Positions 58,261 to 64,000 of a stretch of DNA of 64,000 bases are shown piece after piece (within the stretch, counting starts at the first letter, position 1; every line of letters starts with the position of its first letter). The stretch comes from GWB1-38-13 sp964488535 (GTDB taxonomy: Bacteria; Patescibacteriota; Microgenomatia; UBA8517). A program made the translations under genes and the position numbers. The DNA lies in the NCBI GenBank assembly GCA_964488535.1, contig CAZAUT010000001.1, forward strand, positions 29,645-93,644. The letters are read 5' to 3'. The notes under the pieces were generated by a model. It was not told the origin of the DNA. It saw only the letters and a program-made list of their open reading frames with translations, and did not search any database.

Positions 58261-58845
58261 ATGACCACGCTATTGGATATCATAACTTCTAAAGTCAGGG
58301 TGAAGATACTTGATCTTTTCTTTTCCGACGTCTCTGAAATGTATCATGTCAGGGGAATAGTCCGCGAAATAAAGGAAGAAATAAATGCTGTCAGAAGAGA
58401 GTTGGAACGAATGGAAACCGCGGGTCTTCTAAAAAAAGAAAATCGCGGAAACAGAGTTTACTATTTTCTTAATAACGAATACGGCTTTTTTGGGGACCTT
58501 CTTTCAATGGTGTCAAAAACGACCGGATTGGGAAGTGAGATAATTCAGAACAGAAATAAAATCGGAAGGGTTTCACTCGTAATGTTTTCGGGTAAGTTTG
58601 CCAGAAAAAAGGACCGGAAAAGAGAAGACTCGGTGGATATTTTGGTCGTAGGAGAAGTTGTTTTACCCGAACTGTCGGCGATAATCAGGAGGGAAGAAAA
58701 TAAAAGAGGAAAAGAGATAAACTACACGGTAATGAGCCGGGAAGAATTGGAATTTAGGAAAAAAAGAAGAGATCCGTTTTTGCAGGAAATTCTTTCCGGA
58801 AGCCGTGTTATGATTATAGGAGATGAAGACAGTCTTGTATCATAA
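58261..58845 (+). CDS. Winged-helix regulator with nucleotidyltransferase-like tail
   Basis: A 194-residue protein. Residues 1-75 are a winged helix (TSKVRVKILDLFFSDVSEMYHVRGIVREIKEEINAVRRELERMETAGLL). The rest resembles a MNT-type nucleotidyltransferase core (VSLVMFSGKFAR, SVDILVVGEV), with the usual GS motif lost. Such proteins are often DNA-binding regulators. It overlaps secD by one base (TAATG), so it is transcribed and coupled with the secretion genes. Confidence 0.83.
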   Translation: MTTLLDIITSKVRVKILDLFFSDVSEMYHVRGIVREIKEEINAVRRELERMETAGLLKKENRGNRVYYFLNNEYGFFGDLLSMVSKTTGLGSEIIQNRNKIGRVSLVMFSGKFARKKDRKREDSVDILVVGEVVLPELSAIIRREENKRGKEINYTVMSREELEFRKKRRDPFLQEILSGSRVMIIGDEDSLVS

Positions 58846-60182
58846 TGCGTATTAATTCTTCAATAAAAAATCTTATAGTGGTGACTCTGATATTTACGCT
58901 CGGACTTGTTGTAAGTTCTCCGAAAAGTATTCCTCTTAATTTCCAATATGCCGGCATGAAAGTTGACGAAAACCTTGTCCGTCCTGATATAAAATTCCGA
59001 CTTTTCGGAAAAGAATTTTCGAGAAGTCTGGATCTTTCTTTGGGTCTGGATCTTGCTGGTGGCAGTTACCTCGTTTTTGAGGCGGATACCGGTGCGATTG
59101 CGCAAGAGAACATATCCGATTCGGTTGCGGGTGTGCGTGACATTATTGAAAGGCGCGTTAACCTATTTGGCGTATCGGAACCAAGTGTCAAAACGTCTTC
59201 CTATGAAGACAAACATAGAATAATTGTCGAACTTCCAGGTATAAAAGATACAAATTCTGCAATTGAATTAATTGGTCAGACAGCCCAGCTTATTTTTGCT
59301 GAAGTTACCGACGACCAGGAACCGCAGCTTGCACCGACTGATTTAACCGGAGCCGATCTGAAAGGTGCAAAAGTCACTTTCGACCAACAAAATTCAAAGC
59401 CTGTTGTTGCCATTGAATTTTCTGAAGAAGGTGCCAGGAAATTTGAAATTTTAACAGAGAAAAATATCGGCAAACCGCTTCCGATTATATTGGACAATGA
59501 AGTTGTTTCTGCCCCCGTTGTGCAGGACAAGATCATTGGCGGATCGGCCGTCATAACAGGTGATTTCTCTATAGATGAAGCAAAGAACCTTTCTATACAA
59601 CTAAATGCCGGCGCTCTTCCTGTTCCTGTCTCGCTTGTTGAGCAAAAAACGGTTCAGGCAACGCTTGGTGCGGAGTCCGTATCGCAATCCGTAAGAGCAG
59701 GTTTAATAGGTCTTGGTATGGTGCTTTTATTCATGATTATTATGTACGGCAAACTGGGGTTTATAGCCGATCTGGCGCTTGTAACTTTTGGAATATTGAC
59801 TTTATCTGTTTATAAACTTGTTCCCATTACCTTGACATTGCCGGGAATAGCCGGATTTTTATTATCTGTGGGTATGGCAGTTGACAGTAACATTTTGATA
59901 TTTGAAAGATTTAAAGAGGAAATAAAAATTCGTCCATTTTCCGATGCTCTTGAAACATCTTTCGGCCGTGCATGGGATTCCATAAGAGATGCAAATATCG
60001 CAACACTTGCAACATCCTTCATTTTGGCGAATCCCCTGGATTGGAAATTCTTGCACGTTTCAGGCCCCGTGCGGGGGTTTGCTATTACTTTAGCAATAGG
60101 AGTAACGATCTCTCTTTTTACCGGAATATTCGTTTCAAGAAATTTGTTGAGAGTTATGATAAAAGAGAGTCTAAGAGTGTAA
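58845..60182 (+). CDS. secD: Protein translocase subunit SecD
   Basis: A 445-residue membrane protein that uses the proton gradient to help pull proteins through SecYEG. It has an N-terminal helix, a shortened P1 exported domain (LSLGLDLAGGSYLVFEAD, VRDIIERRVNLFGVSEPSV, RIIVELPGI), and five C-terminal membrane helices with IADLALVTFGILTLSVYK, GFLLSVGMAVDSNILIFERFKEE and FGRAWDSIRDANIATL. Length fits the short SecD type. secF follows after 89 bp. Confidence 0.96.
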   Translation: MRINSSIKNLIVVTLIFTLGLVVSSPKSIPLNFQYAGMKVDENLVRPDIKFRLFGKEFSRSLDLSLGLDLAGGSYLVFEADTGAIAQENISDSVAGVRDIIERRVNLFGVSEPSVKTSSYEDKHRIIVELPGIKDTNSAIELIGQTAQLIFAEVTDDQEPQLAPTDLTGADLKGAKVTFDQQNSKPVVAIEFSEEGARKFEILTEKNIGKPLPIILDNEVVSAPVVQDKIIGGSAVITGDFSIDEAKNLSIQLNAGALPVPVSLVEQKTVQATLGAESVSQSVRAGLIGLGMVLLFMIIMYGKLGFIADLALVTFGILTLSVYKLVPITLTLPGIAGFLLSVGMAVDSNILIFERFKEEIKIRPFSDALETSFGRAWDSIRDANIATLATSFILANPLDWKFLHVSGPVRGFAITLAIGVTISLFTGIFVSRNLLRVMIKESLRV

Positions 60183-60265
60183 GCGTAGCTTAAGTCTACG
60201 TCAAAAGAGTAGAAGAGTGTAATTAAAGCAAAATAATAAACTTATACTCTCCCACTCTTATACGA
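60168..60265. repeat. AAGAGTGTAA-unit inverted array between secD and secF
   Basis: AAGAGAGTCTAAGAGTGTAAG at the secD end (two parts), AAGAGTAGAAGAGTGTAA at 60204-60221 and the complementary TTATACTCTCCCACTCTTA at 60242-60260. It includes CGTAG...CTACG (60185-60201). The array starts within the last codons of secD (KESLRV). Confidence 0.6.
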
Positions 60266-60271
60266 TGTATT

Positions 60272-61159
60272 ATGAGTTGGCTTAAATACAAAAAAATATA
60301 CCTTATCTTTTCCGCAATTCTGGTACTCTTGTCTTTATTTTCTCTTCTTATGTGGAAACTGAAACCGGGAATCGATTTTACAGGAGGTACCGTTATAGAA
60401 TACCGTTTTTCAAGGGTAGTACAGGAGAATGATATATATAATATTTTTTTGGAAAATAATAGTGAAAATCTTACACTGCACACTTCGGACAACATTAATT
60501 ATAGTTTAAACCTTGGTCCTTTATCGCCGGAGGATAAAAAAGGAATTGATCAAGGATTGCAGGTTCTTGACTCGGATGTTCAGGAATTGAAATTCGAGCT
60601 GGTAGGGCCATCAATAGGGCCGGAATTGACAAAAAAAACCATCTACGCTCTTCTCTTTTCGGCAGGGGTAATTTTGCTTTGGGTAGCGTACCAGTTCAAG
60701 AATGTTAAATACGGACTTTCCGCAGTATTCGCAATGGCACACGACAGTATTATTCTTTTGGGTGCATTTTCCCTTTTAGGACATTTTTGGGGTATCGAAA
60801 TAGATTTTTTGTTTGTTACAGCGGTGTTAACGGTACTTTCCTTTTCAGTTCATGATACAATTGTCGTTTTCGACAGAATTCGCGAGGTGAAAAAAAGATC
60901 ACACGGAAGTATATCCGATATTGCCGATGAAGCAATATCTCAGACTATGGTGAGGTCGCTCAACAACTCTTTTACAATAATATTCATGCTTGTATCGCTT
61001 GTTCTATTAGGAGGGGATTCGATACGCTGGTTTTCTGTTGCCCTTTTAATAGGAACAATTTCAGGAACTTATTCTTCTCCTTTTGTTGCCGTACCCTTGC
61101 TTGTCACACTTCATGGTTTAAAATTCAAAAGCCTTAGTGCCCTAAGGCAGAAAATATGA
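60272..61159 (+). CDS. secF: Protein translocase subunit SecF
   Basis: A 295-residue partner of SecD: WKLKPGIDFTGGTVIEYRF in the exported P1 region, then membrane helices with ALLFSAGVILLWVAYQF, FAMAHDSIILLGAFSLL, TVLSFSVHDTIVVFDRIRE and MVRSLNNSFTIIFMLV. This is the full SecF pattern. TATACG seven bases before the ATG may allow separate, leaderless transcription. It overlaps the next gene by 4 nt. Confidence 0.96.
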   Translation: MSWLKYKKIYLIFSAILVLLSLFSLLMWKLKPGIDFTGGTVIEYRFSRVVQENDIYNIFLENNSENLTLHTSDNINYSLNLGPLSPEDKKGIDQGLQVLDSDVQELKFELVGPSIGPELTKKTIYALLFSAGVILLWVAYQFKNVKYGLSAVFAMAHDSIILLGAFSLLGHFWGIEIDFLFVTAVLTVLSFSVHDTIVVFDRIREVKKRSHGSISDIADEAISQTMVRSLNNSFTIIFMLVSLVLLGGDSIRWFSVALLIGTISGTYSSPFVAVPLLVTLHGLKFKSLSALRQKI

Positions 61160-61722
61160 TTTATCCCTGGAGAATTTCAACCGGCCGAAGGTTAATAATT
61201 CTTTATAATTTTATCTTTCTCGTGTTTTGGATAATCGTTATTAACACCAAGAACATTTTTCGTCTACCGTACAAAATGTTTGACATTAACGAAGAGGGGT
61301 ATCTTGCTCCGGTAGCCGTGTTATCCGAAAAGGAAAATATTACGCTTCTGACAGTATCAAGAGTGGTAGACGGCGATACGATTGTTCTTGAAAACGGCGA
61401 AATAGTTCGCTATATCGGAATAGATTCGCCCGAATACGATAAAAATTCCGATAATTGTTTTATCGCTGCTAAGAACAGAAACGAAGATCTGGTTTTGGGA
61501 AAAAAGGTCGGACTGGTGAAAGACGTATCGGAAAAAGACATATACGGAAGACTTTTACGTTATGTATATATTGATTCGGTATTTATAAATGAAGTGCTGG
61601 TAAAAGACGGCTTTGCAAGAAGATCGACATATCCTCCGGATATTAAATATGAGGATCTGTTTTTGCAGGCGGAAAATTTTGCAAGGGAAAATCGGTTGGG
61701 TTTGTGGGGGGAGTGTAGATAG
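61156..61722 (+). CDS. Staphylococcal-nuclease-like thermonuclease, membrane-anchored
   Basis: A 188-residue protein with one N-terminal membrane helix (about 12-30) and an SNase domain: VSRVVDGDTIVLENGEIVRYIGIDSPEY with the calcium-binding Asp residues and the catalytic Arg, then SEKDIYGRLLRYVYID with Glu and Arg. It should cleave DNA or RNA outside the cell, possibly for nucleotide uptake. The start overlaps the secF stop (ATGA). Confidence 0.93.
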   Translation: MIYPWRISTGRRLIILYNFIFLVFWIIVINTKNIFRLPYKMFDINEEGYLAPVAVLSEKENITLLTVSRVVDGDTIVLENGEIVRYIGIDSPEYDKNSDNCFIAAKNRNEDLVLGKKVGLVKDVSEKDIYGRLLRYVYIDSVFINEVLVKDGFARRSTYPPDIKYEDLFLQAENFARENRLGLWGECR

Positions 61723-61819
61723 GCGAAATAAGTTGATTAAGTTAAAATCAGTGAATGATTGGAAAAACTATTGTAGCAGTGGTGAATTACCCTTTTAACC
61801 CATCCTTCTGCTAAGTGAG

Positions 61820-61836
61820 GCCAAGTCAAACTTGGC
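61820..61836. repeat. AGT-nnn-ACT core hairpin
   Basis: GCCAAGT-CAA-ACTTGGC, a perfect 7-bp stem, within REP-like text (CCTTCTG at 61804, CAGAATGG at 61847). Confidence 0.6.
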
Positions 61837-61944
61837 AGGACGCATTCAGAATGGATAAGGTTAGCGACGGATTGTGGACAAGCCCTTCGGCTTCACTCAG
61901 AGCTGGCAAGAATGACAAATACAACCCCAGTATATAGATCCTGT

Positions 61945-62241
61945 TTACGAATACAGCAGTTGGAAGAAACCGATAAAGACGCCAAAGACGGACATTGTTA
62001 TCAAAAATAAAATCAGAATTAAAAGAAAATTGAATGATCTTTGGAACGGATACAGAAGCTTTAGACCGAAAAAGGGAATAAGAAATACCAACAAGTAAAA
62101 GACGAGTTTTATGAAAATCGGAAGAGTAAAAACGAAATCCTTTTCGACGGACTCTATGTCGTAAGGATCCAGTTGAGCCAGAATTGAGATGGAAATTCTT
62201 TTGTCAAATTCAACAAGAAAATCAACAATGTTTTGAAGCAT
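61945..62241 (-). CDS. Small membrane protein (98 residues)
   Basis: MLQNIVDFLVEFDKRISI, a polar stretch, then two membrane helices (about 45-60 and 72-95; LPIFIKLVFYLLVFLIPFF and FLLILILFLITMSVFGVFIGFF). No charges break the second helix. I do not recognise the family. Its start and codon pattern are plausible, and no other gene covers the region. Confidence 0.6.
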   Translation of the reverse strand: MLQNIVDFLVEFDKRISISILAQLDPYDIESVEKDFVFTLPIFIKLVFYLLVFLIPFFGLKLLYPFQRSFNFLLILILFLITMSVFGVFIGFFQLLYS

Positions 62242-62336
62242 TACTTAATTGTATACCAGAAGCGCAATCAATAGGCTAGCGTCTTCCCCCGATCAAATCA
62301 ATCTGATCAATATAATAAATTGACCTAATGCATACT

Positions 62337-62450
62337 CAAATCCTAAATCCTAAACTCTAAATTTTAAACAATACTTGAATTAAAAATATAAATGTTTAAA
62401 ACATTGTAATTTTGGATTTGTTTAGAAATTAGTAATTAGAAATTAGAAAT
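62337..62450. repeat. CTAAATC/GAAATTAG-unit array before the CCA gene end
   Basis: CAAATCCTAAATCCTAAACT and following (62337-62365) are units of about 7 bp. AGAAATTAGTAATTAGAAAT (62423-62442) is a second array of 7-8 bp units. Of the inverted pairs this one is weaker. No gene is present. Confidence 0.5.
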
Positions 62451-62476
62451 TGATACCCAAGTCTTGGTATTTCTCT

Positions 62477-63886
62477 CTACCTGAAATTGTCCAGCTCTTC
62501 CATCAACTCTTCCTTTTTATTTTCAACTTTCTTCTCCACCACTTTTTCAAAAAGTTCGTTCAACACTTTTCCTACTCTTGGACCGGGCGATATTTTCAGA
62601 GCATTCATTACGTCATTCCCGTTAATTTTAAGATCGGCAACAGTGAAAGGTTGTTTTTGTACCTCAACCAGTCGTTTTTTAAATTCCTCCAACCGCCAGG
62701 ATGTTTCGGTTGCTCCACCGCCAAGACGGTCACCTACACGAAGATCCAACATGTCAGTGACATTTTCCGGACCGACGTTTTTGATAAACCTTCTGATGGC
62801 CGAATCGGTTTGTCTTTCGTCAACTGAGAATTGATGCCATCGTACAAGTTTGGTTAATTTTTCCGTATCCTTTTTTGAAAACCGCAATCGCTTCGCGATA
62901 TTAAATGCATTTTTTGTGCTGACGAGCTCATGGTTATAGAAGGTTATTACTCCATTTGCAAGTTTTCTGAACGTTTTTACTTTACCGGTGTCATGAATAA
63001 AAGTTGCTAAACGGACGATGGGATTGTTTGACGGGCAAAACCTCAGAGCCATCAAAGAATGTGTTCCGACATCATATATATGATGTCTGCCGGGAGATTT
63101 TTGCTCAACACCGAATGCAGCATCCACTTCCGGCATTATTTCTTTCAATAGTCCCGAGTTTCTAAAAAGGACCATACCCTCAAAGGCATGCTGTGACCTG
63201 AATATTTTAATCATCTCCTCACCGATTCTTTCATTCGTTATTTTTCTAATCAAATGGGCATTGTTTTTTATACCTTTGAAAGTATTTTCCTCTATCGTGA
63301 AGCCGAGTTGGGCGGATATTCTTATCGCTCTCATCATCCGCAAGGCATCCTCACGATACCTTTCGTTTGGGTTCCCAACCGCGCGGAATATCCGATTATC
63401 AAGATCTTCTTTACCGTTATAAGGATCTATCAATTTAACGTGACAAGTGACAAGTGACAAGTCATTGTTTTTGTTTTCCTTATACTCTTTTACTCTTTTA
63501 CTCTCTTGCTCTGTTCCAAACGCCATTGCGCTTATCGTTGCTTCCCTTCTCGCAAGATCTTCCTCCAATGTTTTGCCCCAAGATATTTTATCCGGATGTC
63601 TTGTATCCGAATACCCCGATTCTGTTCTGAATGTGGTTATTTCATAAGGGCGATTTCCTTCAATTTCATTTTTTATTCCAACAGTACCAAAGGTGTTATC
63701 ATAAAACGCTTCGGGGAAAATTTTTAACATATCAGCTGGTGTAGCATTTGTGGTTAAGTCCCAATCGTATGTTTCGTTTCCCAAAAGTATATCTCTCACT
63801 GCACCGCCGACAATATAAACCTCATACCCTTTTTTTTCAAAAAGTGTGATTATTTCATACAATTGTCTGGGTATTTTGATTTCCAT
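62477..63886 (-). CDS. cca: CCA-adding tRNA nucleotidyltransferase with in-frame insertion
   Basis: A 469-residue class II enzyme that adds or repairs the 3' CCA of tRNAs. It has the nucleotidyltransferase motif VGGAVRDILLG with DWDL (about 26-44), EITTFRTESGYSDTRHPDKI, the RRE motif, EDALRMMRAIRISAQLGF, and a C-terminal HD domain (FIHDTGK). Between MAFG and LIDPYNG, where relatives have a few residues, about 28 extra residues (124-151) are coded by short-unit repeat DNA. The tRNA-Pro in this window needs such an enzyme. Confidence 0.94.
   Translation of the reverse strand: MEIKIPRQLYEIITLFEKKGYEVYIVGGAVRDILLGNETYDWDLTTNATPADMLKIFPEAFYDNTFGTVGIKNEIEGNRPYEITTFRTESGYSDTRHPDKISWGKTLEEDLARREATISAMAFGTEQESKRVKEYKENKNNDLSLVTCHVKLIDPYNGKEDLDNRIFRAVGNPNERYREDALRMMRAIRISAQLGFTIEENTFKGIKNNAHLIRKITNERIGEEMIKIFRSQHAFEGMVLFRNSGLLKEIMPEVDAAFGVEQKSPGRHHIYDVGTHSLMALRFCPSNNPIVRLATFIHDTGKVKTFRKLANGVITFYNHELVSTKNAFNIAKRLRFSKKDTEKLTKLVRWHQFSVDERQTDSAIRRFIKNVGPENVTDMLDLRVGDRLGGGATETSWRLEEFKKRLVEVQKQPFTVADLKINGNDVMNALKISPGPRVGKVLNELFEKVVEKKVENKKEELMEELDNFR
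63438..63516. repeat. Short-unit repeat DNA inside cca
   Basis: GTGACAAGTGACAAGTGACAAG (22 bp, 63440-63461; three AAGTGAC-type units) and CTCTTTTACTCTTTTACTCT (63485-63504). Both texts occur in other intergenic arrays here (16670 and 46711). The insert keeps the reading frame. Confidence 0.75.
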
Positions 63887-63892
63887 TTGAGT

Positions 63893-63935
63893 AAATTATT
63901 AAATTATTAAACTATTAAATTATTAAAATGGTAAA
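63893..63935. repeat. AAATTATT-unit array
   Basis: Units AAATTATT and AAACTATT repeat about five times upstream of the CCA gene start. Low-complexity, AT-only. Confidence 0.6.
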
Positions 63936-64000
63936 ATTGCACTTACCTGATTATACTTCAAGTAATATACGAATATGAAGAAACAGAAATTGGAATCAAA

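Overview
The window looks like a chromosomal segment of a small-genome bacterium of the Candidate Phyla Radiation (Patescibacteria), most likely Microgenomates-like. That placement is an inference. It rests on moderate-to-low GC, standard stop usage, a T4SS_pilin-type small membrane protein, a type IV pilus cluster with split minor-pilin genes and a fused PilM-PilN, a 43-residue DUF5679 zinc ribbon, many secreted or membrane proteins without known function, and few biosynthetic genes. A tRNA-Pro without an encoded CCA tail and a CCA-adding enzyme are both present. Many genes start 5 to 10 nt after a clear -10 box, which suggests that leaderless mRNAs are common.

Layout. 0-8.4 kb is mostly housekeeping: a TrpR-like regulator bracketed by two copies of a palindromic operator-like site, tRNA-Pro(GGG), a pilin-like membrane protein, recA, a hypothetical gene, recX, RNase Y without a membrane anchor, HU, miaA and a PerM-type permease. 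8.4-9.1 kb holds an oversized RNase P RNA with two downstream terminators. 9.2-19.7 kb is the type IV pilus locus: pilB, pilC, a membrane-anchored Thr/Pro-rich protein, an opposite-strand operon of three minor pilins, then pilM-pilN (fused), pilO, a small membrane protein and the major pilin. 19.7-24.6 kb has a compact ThiF-like plus LuxI/FeeM-like gene pair, a 7TM histidine kinase interrupted by an assembly gap (10 N), and two single-domain response regulators. 24.6-30.5 kb has alpha-glucan phosphorylase, large membrane and lipoprotein-like genes, superoxide dismutase and two small membrane peptides.

30.6-40.5 kb is the most accessory part: a Crp/Fnr regulator, three Nudix hydrolases, an EamA exporter, an intact glyoxalase-family gene with two broken relatives, a phosphatase, RhuM and BRO-N proteins, an SGNH hydrolase and a HhH glycosylase, all among recurrent hairpin repeats. 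40.6-46.7 kb has comM, a 1013-residue surface protein with 20 Cys/Trp-rich repeats, and a convergent histidine kinase. 46.8-56.7 kb holds small conserved genes (MBL fold, dtd, CAP domain, MEMO-like, GNAT, nth, DUF5679, DUF4446). 56.9-63.9 kb ends with a DUF3048 protein, a winged-helix regulator coupled to secD, secF and a thermonuclease, and a CCA-adding enzyme carrying an in-frame repeat insertion.

Several classes of short repeats run through the intergenic DNA: 27-nt hairpins, REP-like elements with TCATTCTGG/CCAGAATGA ends, hairpins with an AGT-nnn-ACT core, and arrays of 7-10 bp units placed as inverted pairs. Some of them enter coding sequence. The best candidates for something undescribed are the ThiF/LuxI-like pair, the Cys/Trp repeat protein, the repeat-punctuated accessory region and the enlarged RNase P RNA.
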